A stretch of DNA of 64,000 nt from Schlegelella_A sp036263655 (GCA_036263655.1 DATAGP010000062.1:84486-148485), one strand, 5' to 3'. Numbered from the stretch's first letter, positions 35,523 through 45,853 are shown. The notes: a model not told the origin generated them from the sequence alone. A program made the numbers and translations.

Positions 35523-35545
35523 GCCCCGCTTCGGCGGGGCTTTTT
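35523..35545 (+). terminator. Rho-independent terminator after rplY
   Basis: GCCCCGC-TTCG-GCGGGGC (35523-35540) followed by TTTTT. Perfect 7-bp GC stem with a stable UUCG loop. It may also serve the convergent MFS gene, whose stop is about 15 bases away. Confidence 0.9.
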
Positions 35546-35559
35546 CTTGTCTCGTGCGC

Positions 35560-36729
35560 TCAGCTGCTGGGCGGCCTCGGCAGCAGCAGCAAGGCGCCGA
35601 GCGCCGTCAGGCCGAGGCCGGCCGAAACCAGCATCGCGCCGGTGCCCCAGCGGGCCAGGCAGAGGCCGAACAGCCACGGTGCCAGCGCCTGCGCGAAGCG
35701 CGTGGGCACCGTGAGCAGGCCCTGCCGGTAGCCGTAGCCCAGCGGTCCGAAATAGACGAGCGGAAGCGTTCCCTTGGCGATCGTCAGGATGCCGTTGCCG
35801 GCGCCGTGCAGCACCGCGAACACGGCGCTGGCCGGTGCGCCGAGCACCAGCCAGACCGCGGCCCCGACCGGATGCAGCAACGCCGCAAGCCGCGCCGACA
35901 GCAAGGGGTGGACGTGGCGCAGGAAGCCGAACTCGAGCAAGCGGCCGGCCACCTGGGCCGGACCGACGAGAGCGCCGATGGCGACGGCGGCGGCCAGGCT
36001 CGCGCCGCCCGCCTGCAGGATGCCGGGCAGGTGCGCCGCCATGGCGGTGCTCACGAACCAGGTCGCCGCGAAGGCGTAGGAGAGCAGGACCGTGGTCCGC
36101 AATCCCGTCCCGTCGAGTGCTTCCGGCGGGCTCGGGTCGGCCGCCGTCGGCACCGCCGGGGCGGGTGCCGCCGGAGCGCGCGGCAGCGACGCGTTCAGCG
36201 GTGCCCCGAGGACGAGGTGCAGCGCCGCCCAGGCGAAGCAGGCGCCGCGCCAGCCCACCTCTGTCTCCAGCCAGGTGGAGAGCGGCCAGCCGACGGTGCT
36301 CGCGAAGCCGGCCAGCAAGGTGATGCCGGTGATCGAGCTGCGCGAGTCGCGGCCATAGAGGCGCACGAGCGCGGAGAAGGCCGCTTCGTAGAGGCCGCTG
36401 CCCATGGCCAGCCCGAGCACCGCCCAGGCGGCGAACAGCGTGACCGGACCCTGGGCCGAGGCCAGGCCCGCGAGACCCGCCGCGAACAGGACGTTCGAGC
36501 CGATCAGCACCGGACGGCCGCCGTAGCGATCGATGGCCTTGCCCGCCTGCGGTCCGAGCAGCGCCGAGACCAGGAGCGCGGCGGAGAAGGCGGCGAAGAC
36601 CGTCGGCTGGCTGACGCCGAGGTCGCGCGCCATGGGCGCCACGAGCACGGCTGGAAGGTAATACGACGACGCCCAGGCCAGCGTCTGCGCCACGCCGAGC
36701 GCAAGGACCGCCGCCGTCTTGTTCGTCAC
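35560..36729 (-). CDS. MFS transporter
   Basis: 389 aa with about 12 membrane segments split by a proline/alanine-rich central loop near residue 190 (PAAPAPAVPTAADPSPPEAL). GKAIDRYGGRPVLIGS between helices 2 and 3 is the MFS loop motif. The family resembles CynX/oxalate-formate-type MFS, but the substrate cannot be told. Start is GTG 36729. Convergent with rplY. Confidence 0.88.
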   Translation of the reverse strand: MTNKTAAVLALGVAQTLAWASSYYLPAVLVAPMARDLGVSQPTVFAAFSAALLVSALLGPQAGKAIDRYGGRPVLIGSNVLFAAGLAGLASAQGPVTLFAAWAVLGLAMGSGLYEAAFSALVRLYGRDSRSSITGITLLAGFASTVGWPLSTWLETEVGWRGACFAWAALHLVLGAPLNASLPRAPAAPAPAVPTAADPSPPEALDGTGLRTTVLLSYAFAATWFVSTAMAAHLPGILQAGGASLAAAVAIGALVGPAQVAGRLLEFGFLRHVHPLLSARLAALLHPVGAAVWLVLGAPASAVFAVLHGAGNGILTIAKGTLPLVYFGPLGYGYRQGLLTVPTRFAQALAPWLFGLCLARWGTGAMLVSAGLGLTALGALLLLPRPPSS

Positions 36730-36751
36730 CCGTGACGGCCCATCGACGTCC

Positions 36752-37207
36752 CTAGGTGGGAAGCTCGGCCACGCTGCCCTGCTTCGGCTCGGCGACGGCC
36801 TCGCGCCGGAGCATCGCCCGCCAGCGGCGGCCGGTCAGCTCCACCAGGCCGAGCTCGAGCTTCTTGCGCATGCCGAGCGCCACCGTCGGCCCGATGAAGG
36901 TGTAGCAGCCCTTCTCGAACACGCATTGGCCCTTGTGGTACTTGAGTCCCGTGTCGCCCCCCATCAGCCCGCGCAGCATCATCTTGTGCGAAGCCGCGAC
37001 CTTGGGACCCATGTAGGCGAGACAGCTCTTGTTGCCGATGCACAGCATGAAGTACGTGGGTCGGGCCGGGCGCATGCGGGCCGCGTTCAGGCCCTCGATC
37101 GTCTTCGCTCTCACCCTTCGTCGGATCGGATCCTGGTTCGGCTGATTGGGATGATTCGGCTGCCTCGCCTGTTCGGTCGCCACGGCGTCTCCCCTCGAAC
37201 GAGCCAC
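36752..37207 (-). CDS. Conserved hypothetical protein
   Basis: 151 aa from a GTG. A disordered basic N-terminus (NHPNQPNQDPIRRRVRAK) precedes a compact part with paired cysteines (FMLCIGNKSC, QCVFEKGC) and a basic end (MRKKLELGLVELTGRRWRAM). The cysteines could hold a metal or form disulphides. Family not recognised. It lies 22 bases upstream of the MFS gene on the same strand and may be co-transcribed. Confidence 0.6.
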   Translation of the reverse strand: MARSRGDAVATEQARQPNHPNQPNQDPIRRRVRAKTIEGLNAARMRPARPTYFMLCIGNKSCLAYMGPKVAASHKMMLRGLMGGDTGLKYHKGQCVFEKGCYTFIGPTVALGMRKKLELGLVELTGRRWRAMLRREAVAEPKQGSVAELPT

Positions 37208-37256
37208 GTCATCTTAGCGGTCGCGTCGGCCAGCACGCGGCCTCGATAATCGCCGC

Positions 37257-37952
37257 ATGATTCGCTTGATCGTCGGCCTGGGCAACCCCGGCCCGGAGTA
37301 CGAGGCCACGCGCCACAACGCCGGCTTCTGGTTCGTCGACGAGGTCGCGGCCAGGCTCTCGGCGCGGCTCGCGCCGGAACGCAGCTACTTCGGCCTCGCG
37401 GCGCGGGTGAACGTCGCGGGGCGCCCGCTCTGGCTGCTGGAGCCGACGACGTACATGAATCTCTCCGGCAAGTCGGTGGCGGCGCTGGCGCGCTTCTTCA
37501 AGATCGAGGCCGCCGAGATCCTGGTCGCGCACGACGAGCTCGACCTGCAGCCCGGGCAGGTGCGCCTGAAGCAAGGCGGCTCGCCCGCCGGCCACAACGG
37601 GCTCAAGGACATCCAGGCGCAGCTCGGCAGCGCCGACTTCTGGCGCCTTCGTCTCGGCATCGGCCACCCGGGCGTGAAGGCCGAAGTCATCGACTACGTG
37701 CTGCGCCGTCCCCCCGCCGCCGAGCGAGCCGAGATCGAGAAGAGCATCGAGCAGGCCTGCCGCGGCCTCGATCTCCTGATCGCCGGCGACATGGAGCGCG
37801 CGACGATGACGATCAACGCCCGCCCGCCCAGACCCAAGCCGCCTCGGCCCGAAAAGCCGCCGGCCGCCGCGGCCCCCGGACCGGACGCGTCGCTCGCGCC
37901 TGCCGCCGAGACTTCCGCCGCGTCACCCGATCCTCGAGGAGAGTCGCCATGA
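37257..37952 (+). CDS. pth: Peptidyl-tRNA hydrolase
   Basis: 231 aa. GLGNPGPEYEATRHNAGFW contains the catalytic histidine and the asparagine; TYMNLSGKSV and LVAHDELDL and GHNGLKDI follow. Releases peptides from prematurely dropped peptidyl-tRNA. The C-terminal ~35 residues are a proline/alanine-rich extension beyond the usual ~195 aa. Stop overlaps the next start (ATGA). Confidence 0.95.
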   Translation: MIRLIVGLGNPGPEYEATRHNAGFWFVDEVAARLSARLAPERSYFGLAARVNVAGRPLWLLEPTTYMNLSGKSVAALARFFKIEAAEILVAHDELDLQPGQVRLKQGGSPAGHNGLKDIQAQLGSADFWRLRLGIGHPGVKAEVIDYVLRRPPAAERAEIEKSIEQACRGLDLLIAGDMERATMTINARPPRPKPPRPEKPPAAAAPGPDASLAPAAETSAASPDPRGESP

Positions 37953-38359
37953 ACGCCGTGCCCCGCATCATCGTCTCGGCGATCGTCGCCTGGGCCGCCG
38001 CGGACGTCGCCGCCGAAGCGGTCTACCGCTGCGGCAACGAGTACCGCACCGCGCCCTGCCCCGGCGGCAAGGTCGTGCCGACGGACGATCTCGCGTCCTC
38101 GGCCGATCAGCTGGAGCAAGGTCGCGTGATCGCTGCGCGCGAGAAGCGCCTGGCCGACGAGATGGTGCGAGATCGCCGCGCCCGCGAGGCCACGCTCCGG
38201 CCGGCGCCGGCGACTTCGATCGGCCCGTCCAAGGCCGCCGCCGATCAGGGACCCGCGGCCTCGGCGACGCTCAAGCCGAAGAAGAAGGCCAAGGGCAAGA
38301 TCCGCGTCGTCGACGAGAAGGACTTCGTCGCCGACGTGCCCAAGGCCAAGGCGCGCTAG
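37949..38359 (+). CDS. Secreted DUF4124-like protein
   Basis: 136 aa. Signal peptide of about 22 residues, then VYRCGNEYRTAPCPGGKVV, the typical two-cysteine DUF4124 start, a charged helix and a lysine-rich tail. Function unknown; such proteins are common in betaproteobacteria. Its stop codon overlaps the convergent ferredoxin stop (CTAG). Confidence 0.7.
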   Translation: MNAVPRIIVSAIVAWAAADVAAEAVYRCGNEYRTAPCPGGKVVPTDDLASSADQLEQGRVIAAREKRLADEMVRDRRAREATLRPAPATSIGPSKAAADQGPAASATLKPKKKAKGKIRVVDEKDFVADVPKAKAR

Positions 38360-38631
38360 GCGGCGGCCGCCGCGGCCGCCGCCGCTTCGGCCTGCAGGCG
38401 GCGGTACTTGGCCCACAGGGTCTCGCGCGACTCCGCCAGCGCCGTGTCCACCGGGATGCACGCCACCGGACAGACTTGCACGCACTGCGGCTCGTCGAAG
38501 TGGCCGACGCATTCCGTGCAGCGGCGCGCGTCGATGACGTAGATCTCCTCGCCCATCGAGATCGCCTGGTTCGGGCACTCGGGCTCGCAGACATCGCAGT
38601 TGATGCACTCGTCGGTGATGAGCAGCGACAT
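38356..38631 (-). CDS. 2[4Fe-4S] ferredoxin, YfhL type
   Basis: 91 aa. Cluster motifs C-x2-C-x2-C-x3-C (CINCDVCEPECP) and C-x2-C-x8-C-x3-C (CTECVGHFDEPQCVQVCP) mark the Allochromatium/YfhL ferredoxin type with the insertion between cysteines. C-terminus ends in an alanine run. Small soluble electron carrier; partner unknown. Next to coaD, as in many betaproteobacteria. Confidence 0.93.
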   Translation of the reverse strand: MSLLITDECINCDVCEPECPNQAISMGEEIYVIDARRCTECVGHFDEPQCVQVCPVACIPVDTALAESRETLWAKYRRLQAEAAAAAAAAA

Positions 38632-38662
38632 GGGTTCGGATCGGCGGAGCGATGGAGGGCTT

Positions 38663-39166
38663 CTAGGCTTCGGCCCGCTTCACCCGCTCGCGCAGGCGAT
38701 CGAGCACCGAGGGTGACACGAACTTGGAGACATCGCCGGCGAGGCTGGCGATCTCGCGGACGAAGGTCCCGGACACGAACTGGAACTGGTCGCTCGGCGT
38801 CATGAACACCGTCTCGACCTCGGGCATCAGCTGCCGGTTCATGCCGGCCATCTGGAACTCGTAGTCGAAGTCGCTGACCGCGCGCAGGCCGCGGACGACG
38901 ACCTTGCCGCCCTGCTCGACCACGAAGTCCCGGAGCAGGCCGCGGAAGGACATCACCTCGACGTTCGGGTAGCGCGCGACCAGCTCGGCGGCGATCTCGA
39001 GCCGCTCGGCGATCGAGAACATCGTCCGCTTGTGGTGCCCCGCCGCGACGGCGATGAGCAGCCGCTCGAACAGCCGGCTCGCCCGCCGGACGAGGTCCTC
39101 GTGGCCGAGCGTCATCGGGTCGAACGTGCCGGGGTAGACGGCGGTCAGACGGGTTACGGACGTCAC
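38663..39166 (-). CDS. coaD: Phosphopantetheine adenylyltransferase
   Basis: 167 aa; fourth step of coenzyme A synthesis. GTFDPMTLGHEDLVRRAS has the nucleotidyl-transfer TxGH motif; VVRGLRAVSDFDYEFQM and VSGTFVREIASLAG complete the site. GTG start overlaps the rsmD stop (GTGA). Confidence 0.96.
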   Translation of the reverse strand: MTSVTRLTAVYPGTFDPMTLGHEDLVRRASRLFERLLIAVAAGHHKRTMFSIAERLEIAAELVARYPNVEVMSFRGLLRDFVVEQGGKVVVRGLRAVSDFDYEFQMAGMNRQLMPEVETVFMTPSDQFQFVSGTFVREIASLAGDVSKFVSPSVLDRLRERVKRAEA

Positions 39167-39800
39167 GTCGCTGGGCTCCGTTCCATGTTGGCCGAGTGTA
39201 GCGACTGCCCCGCCGGCAGCCGGCGCAGGAGCTGGAAGTGCACGGCGCCGGCACGGCCGCTCCGGAAGACCTCGATCTCCGGGCCGGCGCCGGCCGGGTC
39301 GACCGGCGCCGCCGCCTCCACGTAGAGGTAGCCGCCTTCCCGGACGATGCGTGCGGCGGCAGGCAGGGCAGGGCCCAGCAGCGCCGACTCAAAGGGCGGG
39401 TCCAGGAAGACGAGGTCCATCGAGGCCGCCGGAACCCGGGCCATCCACGGCAAGGCGTCGGCACGCTCGATCTCGACGGTTGTCGCGTCCAGCCGAGCCT
39501 TCACGGCGCGCAGGCTGGCGACGACGGCCGGATCGCGGTCGAGCAGGACAACCGCTGCGGCGCCGCGCGACGCCGCCTCGAAGCCGAGCGCGCCCGAGCC
39601 GGCGAAGGCGTCCAGGCAGCGCCAGCCCGGCACGGACTGACCCAGCCAGTTGAACAGCGTCTCCCGGACGCGGTCCGGCGTGGGCCGCAGCCCGGACCGG
39701 TCGATCACCGGCAGCCGGGTGCGCTTCCAGGCGCCGCCGACGATCCGGACCTCGCGCGGCAGCGCGGCCCCGGACGTCGTGGCCGGCCGCCGGCCGGCCT

Positions 39801-39804
<4 letters not shown>
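39163..39804 (-). CDS. rsmD: 16S rRNA (guanine966-N2)-methyltransferase RsmD
   Basis: 213 aa from a GTG that overlaps the hisF stop (GTGA). REVRIVGGAWKRTRLPV is the family N-terminus, RPTPDRVRETLFNWL follows, the SAM motif is DAFAGSGALGFEA, and the catalytic LDPPF is present. The frame continues upstream to 41331, but that is a shadow of hisF and hisA. Its fusion to the end of the histidine operon is unusual; rsmD is generally next to ftsY or coaD. Confidence 0.94.
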
Positions 39805-40565
<761 letters not shown>

Positions 40566-40625
40566 GGCGGCGAGTGTCGGCGAAGGCGGAACGGCGCCGG
40601 CGATCCGGCCTACCGGTGCGGCGCT

Positions 40626-41369
40626 TCAGGCGTCCGCGAGCTCGTCGGCCCGTGCCTGCGCCGCGGCGAAGTCGAGGTCGCCGGTGTAGATGGCTCGGCC
40701 GCAGATGACGCCCTCGATGCCGACCTCTTCTACAGCGCAGAGCTTCTCGATGTCCTGCATCGACGCCAGCCCGCCCGATGCGATGACCGGGATCGTCAGC
40801 ACCTGCGCCAGCTTGACGGTGGCATCGACGTTGACGCCGGTCAGCATGCCGTCGCGGCCGATGTCGGTGTAGACCAGGCCGTCGACGCCGTAGTCCTGGA
40901 ACTTGCGCGCCAGGTCGGCGACCTCGTGGCCGGTCAGCTTGCTCCAGCCGTCGGTGGCGACCTTGCCGTCCCTGGCGTCGAGGCCGACGATGATGTGGCC
41001 GCCGAAGGCGCTGCAGGCGTCGCGCAGGAAGCCCGGGTTCTTCACCGCGGCGGTGCCGATGATGATGTAGCTGAGCCCGTCGTCCAGGTAGCGCTCGATG
41101 GTGTCGAGGTCGCGGATGCCGCCGCCCAGCTGCACCGGGATCTCGTCGCCGACCTCCGCAAGGATCGACTTCACCGCGCTCTCGTTCACCGGCTTGCCGG
41201 CGAAGGCGCCGTTCAGGTCGACGAGATGCAGGCGACGCGCACCCGCATCGAGCCAGCGCCGCGCCATCGCCGCCGGGTCTTCGCTGAAGAGCGTGGACTC
41301 GCGCATGTCGCCCTGCTTCAGGCGCACGCAATGACCGTCTTTCAGGTCGATCGCAGGGATCAGCAGCAT
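40626..41369 (-). CDS. hisA: Phosphoribosylformimino-AICAR-ribotide isomerase HisA
   Basis: 247 aa TIM barrel isomerase paralogous to HisF: LIPAIDLKDGHCVRLKQGDM, VDLNGAFAGKPVN, VQLGGGIRDLDTIERYL and VIASGGLASMQDI. Start ATG 41369. Confidence 0.97.
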   Translation of the reverse strand: MLLIPAIDLKDGHCVRLKQGDMRESTLFSEDPAAMARRWLDAGARRLHLVDLNGAFAGKPVNESAVKSILAEVGDEIPVQLGGGIRDLDTIERYLDDGLSYIIIGTAAVKNPGFLRDACSAFGGHIIVGLDARDGKVATDGWSKLTGHEVADLARKFQDYGVDGLVYTDIGRDGMLTGVNVDATVKLAQVLTIPVIASGGLASMQDIEKLCAVEEVGIEGVICGRAIYTGDLDFAAAQARADELADA

Positions 41370-41430
41370 GGGCCGAGTCGGACGGGGAACCGGACAGGGT
41401 GGAAGCGCTGCCGCGCCTCGATGCCAGGCG

Positions 41431-42108
41431 TCAAGGGGTCCAGTGCAGGAAGTTGCGGTACAGCGCGAGGCCGTGTTCGGCGCTCTTCTCGGGGTGGAAC
41501 TGCGTCGCGAAAATATTATCGCGACCCAGGACGCAGGTAAAGCGGGCGCCGTACTCGGTTTCGCCTACGCTGTGGCGCGGGTCCGACGGGCGGGCGAAGA
41601 AGCTGTGCACGAAGTAGAAGTAGCTGGCGTCCGGAATGCCTTGCCAGAGAGGGTGGGGCCGCGACTGGAGGACCTCGTTCCAGCCCATCTGCGGCACCTT
41701 GTAGCGGCTGCCGTCCGGCTGCCTGCGGCCCTCGAGCCGGAAGCGCACCACCTCGCCCCCGATCAGGCCCAGGCCCGGCGTGCCGCGTCCCGGCGGCCCC
41801 TCCTCGCTGCGATCGAGGAGCATCTGCATGCCGATGCAGACGCCCAGCAGCGGCTTGTGCGCGGCGGCCTCGCGGACCGCCTCCTCGAGCCCCGAGTCGC
41901 GCAGCTCGCGCATGCAGTCGGGCATGGCGCCCTGGCCCGGGAGGACGACGCGCTCGGCGGCCGCCACCTCCTCCGGCCGCCCGGTGACGACCACGTCGAA
42001 GGCGTCGCCGGACCGCGATGCTTCGCGGGCGACCCGGCTCACGGCCTGCGCCACCGAGCGCAGGTTGCCCATGCCGTAGTCCACCACGGCGACCGTTCGC
42101 TTCACCAC
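41431..42108 (-). CDS. hisH: Imidazole glycerol phosphate synthase glutaminase HisH
   Basis: 225 aa class I glutamine amidotransferase: VVDYGMGNLRSVAQA, the nucleophile in LLGVCIGMQMLLDRSEEG, and the His-Glu pair near the end (ATQFHPEKS). Feeds ammonia to HisF. GTG start, nine bases after hisB. Confidence 0.96.
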   Translation of the reverse strand: MVKRTVAVVDYGMGNLRSVAQAVSRVAREASRSGDAFDVVVTGRPEEVAAAERVVLPGQGAMPDCMRELRDSGLEEAVREAAAHKPLLGVCIGMQMLLDRSEEGPPGRGTPGLGLIGGEVVRFRLEGRRQPDGSRYKVPQMGWNEVLQSRPHPLWQGIPDASYFYFVHSFFARPSDPRHSVGETEYGARFTCVLGRDNIFATQFHPEKSAEHGLALYRNFLHWTP

Positions 42109-42117
42109 GGATCCTGG

Positions 42118-42759
42118 CTAGAGGCTGCCCTTCGTCGAGGGTACGACGTCGCCCAGGCGCTGGTCGACCGTGACGGCGACGCGCAGGGCACGCGCGAAGG
42201 CCTTGAACACCGTCTCGCACTGGTGGTGCGCGTTCTCGCCGCGCAGGTTGTCGATGTGCAGCGTGGCCAGCGCGTGGTTGGCGAAGCCCTGGAAGAACTC
42301 GTGCGTCAGCTGCGCGTCGAAGCCGCCGATCATGCCGGCCTTGAAAGGCACGTTCATCGTCAGGCCGGGCCGGCCGGAGAAGTCGATCACCACCCGCGAG
42401 AGCGCCTCGTCGAGCGGCACGTAGGCATGGCCGTAGCGGGTCAGGCCGCGCTTGTCGCCGACCGCCTCGGCGACTGCCATGCCGAGCGTGATGCCGACGT
42501 CCTCGACGGTGTGGTGGCCGTCGATGTGCAGGTCGCCCTGGGCCTCGATCTCGAGGTCGATCATGCCGTGCCGGGCGATCTGCTCGAGCATGTGGTCGAA
42601 GAAGCCGATGCCGGTGGCGAGCCGGGCGCTGCCGCTGCCGTCCAGATCGACGCTGACGCGGATCCTGGTTTCCTTGGTGTCGCGGCGGATGCTGGCGCGC
42701 CGCGGCGGCGCGGCGGGCACGTCGGGGACGGCCAGGGTGGCGGGAGCGGGGGCGTTCAT
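42118..42759 (-). CDS. hisB: Imidazoleglycerol-phosphate dehydratase HisB (monofunctional)
   Basis: 213 aa. Metal-binding repeats ATGIGFFDHML...HG and DGHHTVEDVGI, then FFQGFANHALATLHI and GENAHHQCETVFKA. No phosphatase domain, so histidinol phosphatase must be elsewhere. The first ~25 residues are a proline/alanine-rich lead. Start overlaps the hisC stop (ATGA). Confidence 0.96.
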   Translation of the reverse strand: MNAPAPATLAVPDVPAAPPRRASIRRDTKETRIRVSVDLDGSGSARLATGIGFFDHMLEQIARHGMIDLEIEAQGDLHIDGHHTVEDVGITLGMAVAEAVGDKRGLTRYGHAYVPLDEALSRVVIDFSGRPGLTMNVPFKAGMIGGFDAQLTHEFFQGFANHALATLHIDNLRGENAHHQCETVFKAFARALRVAVTVDQRLGDVVPSTKGSL

Positions 42760-43835
42760 CGCAGGGAGGCGCGCAGGGCGTCGATCATGAGCGTATTTTC
42801 CTCCGGCGTGCCGACCGTCAGGCGCAGGCAGTCGGCGAGCAGCGGGTGCAGCCCGGCGACGTTCTTGACCAGCACGCCGCGTTGCTTCATGCCGGCGAAC
42901 ACCGCGGCCGCGTCGGCGACGCGGACCAGGATCATGTTCGCCTCGCTCGGGAAGGCCTCCACGCCCGGCAGGGCCCCGAGCTCGCGCTGCAGCCGCGCCC
43001 GCTCGTCGCGCAGCAGCGCCGCCTGGCGCGCGAACTCGTCGGCGTGCGCCAGCGCGAACAGCGTGGCCTCGGCGTTGAGGGCGCTGATGTTGTAGGGCGG
43101 GCGGACCTTGTCGATCTCGTCGATGAGCGCCGCCGGCCCGGCCAGGTAGCCGAGGCGCACGCCGGCGAGGCCGAACTTGCTGAGCGTTCGCATCACGAGC
43201 AGGTGCGGCGCCGTGCCGACGCGGCCCATCCAGGTGCGCGACGAGAACGGCTGGTAGGCCTCGTCGATCACGACCAGACCGTCCTGCGCGCCGATGGCGT
43301 CGATCAGGCGGTCGACGACCTCGGCGTCGAAAAGGTTGGCGGTCGGGTTGTTCGGGCAGGCGAGCCAAGTGAGCGCCGGACGATGCGTCTTTATCGCCGC
43401 CAGCATCGCCGCCTCGTCGAGCTCGAAGCGGGACGTCAGCGGCACGCCGACGAAATCGAGCCCCTGCAGCTTCGCCGACATGGCGTACATCACGAAGCCG
43501 GGCACCGGAGCGAGCACCTTCGCGCCGGGGATGTCGCAGGCCATCGTCAGGAGCGAGATCAGCTCGTCGGAACCGTTGCCCAGCATCAGCTTGCAGCCGG
43601 CCGGCAGGTCCACGAACCCGCTCACGGCGGCGACCACGTCGGCGATGCAGGTCGCGGGATAGCGGTTGATCGGGACCCGCCCCAGCCGCTCGCCGAGCTC
43701 GCGCTGCAGCGGCTCCGGCAGGCGGAACGGGTTCTCCATGGCGTCGAGCTTGACCAGCCCGCTGCTCGGTTGGATGGCGTAGGCGTGCATCGATTGCACG
43801 TCCTGGCGCAGCACCTTCGCGTAGCGATCGCTCAT
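42756..43835 (-). CDS. hisC: Histidinol-phosphate aminotransferase
   Basis: 359 aa fold-type I PLP enzyme: KLDAMENPFRLPEPL, LGNGSDELISLL, CPNNPTANLF, VIDEAYQPFSS and the PLP lysine in RTLSKFGLAGVRLGYL. Start ATG 43835 overlaps the hisD stop by four bases; an open frame to 44201 is a shadow of hisD. Confidence 0.96.
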   Translation of the reverse strand: MSDRYAKVLRQDVQSMHAYAIQPSSGLVKLDAMENPFRLPEPLQRELGERLGRVPINRYPATCIADVVAAVSGFVDLPAGCKLMLGNGSDELISLLTMACDIPGAKVLAPVPGFVMYAMSAKLQGLDFVGVPLTSRFELDEAAMLAAIKTHRPALTWLACPNNPTANLFDAEVVDRLIDAIGAQDGLVVIDEAYQPFSSRTWMGRVGTAPHLLVMRTLSKFGLAGVRLGYLAGPAALIDEIDKVRPPYNISALNAEATLFALAHADEFARQAALLRDERARLQRELGALPGVEAFPSEANMILVRVADAAAVFAGMKQRGVLVKNVAGLHPLLADCLRLTVGTPEENTLMIDALRASLR

Positions 43836-45172
43836 GACCCGTGCGCCTTCTGCGGCGCCTCGGCGGGCACCCGCATCTCGGCGGCGAGCGCGTGCGCCTG
43901 CAATCCTTCGCCGCGCGCCAGCTCCGAGGCGATGCGCCCCAGCGCTGCCGCGCCCTGCTCGCTCACCTGGATGAGGCTGGTGCGCTTCTGGAAATCGTAG
44001 ACCCCGAGCGGCGAGGAGAAGCGCGCCGTCCCCGCGGTCGGCAGCACGTGGTTGGGGCCGGCGCAGTAGTCGCCCAGGCTCTCGCTCGTGTAGGCGCCCA
44101 GGAAGATCGCTCCGGCCTGGCGCAGCAGCGGTTCCCAGCGGCCCGGCTCGCGCGTGCTGACCTCCAGGTGCTCGGGGGCGATGCGGTTGCTGATGTGGCA
44201 CGCCTCCTCCATCGAGCGCGTGTGGATCAGGGCGCCGCGTCCTTCCAGCGAGGCGCGGATGACGTCGCGGCGCGGCATCTGCGGCAGCAGCCGCTCGATC
44301 GCCGTCGCGACCTGCTCGAGGTACGCGGCATCGGGGCTGAGCAGGATGCTTTGCGCCAGCTCGTCGTGCTCGGCCTGGCTGAAGAGGTCCATCGCGACCC
44401 AGTCGGCCGGGGTCGTGCCGTCGGCGAGGACGAGGATCTCGCTCGGCCCGGCGATCATGTCGATGCCGACCGTGCCGAAGACGCGCCGCTTGGCGCTCGC
44501 GACGTAGGCGTTGCCCGGGCCGGTGATCTTGTGCACCGCGGGGATGGTCGCCGTGCCGTAGGCCAGGGCGCCGATCGCCTGCGCCCCGCCGACGGCGAAG
44601 ACGCGGTGGACCCCGGCGATCGCCGCTGCGGCGAGCACGAGCGGGTTGCGTTCGCCGCGCGGCGTCGGCACCACCATGACGATCCGCGCCACGCCGGCGA
44701 CCCGCGCCGGGATCGCGTTCATGAGCACGCTCGATGGATAGGCCGCCTTGCCGCCGGGCACGTAGATGCCGACGTGCTCGATCGGCGTGACCTTCTGGCC
44801 GAGCAGCGTGCCGTCCCCGTCGCGATAGCTCCAGCTGCGGCCGGTGGCCTCCAGCTGGCGCTGGTGGAAGTCGCGCACCCGCGCGGCGGCGGCCTCGAGC
44901 GCGCCTCGCTGCACGGCCGGCAGCGCGTCTCGCGCGGCGGCGAGCTCGTCGGCGCCAATCTCGAGCTCGGCGACGGACGAGGCATCGATGCCGTCGAAGC
45001 GGCGCGTGTACTCGAGCAGCGCCGCGTCGCCGCGACGGCGAACGTCGGCGAGGATGTCGGCCGCGGCCGACTCGATCGCCGCGTCGGCGTCCGCGCTGTA
45101 TGAGAGGAGCGCCGTCAGCTGCGCGGCGAAGTCGCCGTCGCTGCTGCGCAGACGGCGCAGCCGCACGCTCAT
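43832..45172 (-). CDS. hisD: Histidinol dehydrogenase
   Basis: 446 aa, NAD- and zinc-dependent, last two steps of histidine synthesis. YVPGGKAAYPSSVLMNAIPA, FAVGGAQAIGALAYGT, DMIAGPSEILVLAD and the zinc/base region DLFSQAEHDELAQSILLS are intact. Coupled to hisC and hisG by four-base overlaps. Confidence 0.97.
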   Translation of the reverse strand: MSVRLRRLRSSDGDFAAQLTALLSYSADADAAIESAAADILADVRRRGDAALLEYTRRFDGIDASSVAELEIGADELAAARDALPAVQRGALEAAAARVRDFHQRQLEATGRSWSYRDGDGTLLGQKVTPIEHVGIYVPGGKAAYPSSVLMNAIPARVAGVARIVMVVPTPRGERNPLVLAAAAIAGVHRVFAVGGAQAIGALAYGTATIPAVHKITGPGNAYVASAKRRVFGTVGIDMIAGPSEILVLADGTTPADWVAMDLFSQAEHDELAQSILLSPDAAYLEQVATAIERLLPQMPRRDVIRASLEGRGALIHTRSMEEACHISNRIAPEHLEVSTREPGRWEPLLRQAGAIFLGAYTSESLGDYCAGPNHVLPTAGTARFSSPLGVYDFQKRTSLIQVSEQGAAALGRIASELARGEGLQAHALAAEMRVPAEAPQKAHGS

Positions 45173-45837
45173 GTCCGCTCTCCGCCCGCGCCCGCCACGG
45201 CGGCGGCGAGGGCGTCGACGATGGCGCGGATCGGCTCGCGCTTCAGCTTCAGCGCGGCCTTGTTGACGACCAGCCGGGCCGAGATCGGCATGATCTCCTC
45301 GACCTCGACCAGCGCGTTGGCCTTCAAGGTGTTGCCCGAGGCGACGAGGTCGACGATGGCGTCGGCGAGGCCCGTGAGCGGCGCCAGCTCCATCGAGCCG
45401 TAGAGCTTGATGAGGTCGACGTGGACGCCCTTGTCGGCGAAGTGATCGCGGGCGATACGCGTGAACTTGGTCGCTACCCGGATGCGCGAGCCCTGCTGGG
45501 CAGCGGCGGCGTAGTCGAAGTCGCGCGCCGCGGCGACGCTCATCCGGCAGCGGGCGATGCCGAGGTCGAGCGGCCGGTACAGGCCCTCGCCGCCGTGCTC
45601 GATCAGGGTGTCGAGCCCGACGACGCCCAGGTCGGCGCCGCCGTGCTGCACGTAGGTCGGCACGTCGCTGGCGCGCACGAGGACGACGCGAACGTCGGCG
45701 CGCGAGGTGGCGACGATGAGCTTGCGGCTGGTCTCCGGGTCCTCCGCCAGGCGAACGCCGGCGGCCGCCAGGAGCGGCAGCGCCTCGTCGAGGATGCGGC
45801 CCTTGGACAGGGCCAGCGTGATCGCGGCTGGCATCAC
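45169..45837 (-). CDS. hisG: ATP phosphoribosyltransferase, short form
   Basis: 222 aa. Catalytic fold with LALSKGRILDEALPLLAAAG, GADLGVVGLDTLIEHG and the PRPP loop GLADAIVDLVASGNTLKAN. The C-terminal histidine-binding domain of the long form is missing, so the enzyme should need HisZ as regulatory subunit; hisZ is not in this window. First his gene after murA. Confidence 0.96.
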   Translation of the reverse strand: MMPAAITLALSKGRILDEALPLLAAAGVRLAEDPETSRKLIVATSRADVRVVLVRASDVPTYVQHGGADLGVVGLDTLIEHGGEGLYRPLDLGIARCRMSVAAARDFDYAAAAQQGSRIRVATKFTRIARDHFADKGVHVDLIKLYGSMELAPLTGLADAIVDLVASGNTLKANALVEVEEIMPISARLVVNKAALKLKREPIRAIVDALAAAVAGAGGERT

Positions 45838-45853
45838 GGGGCAGGCGACCGGC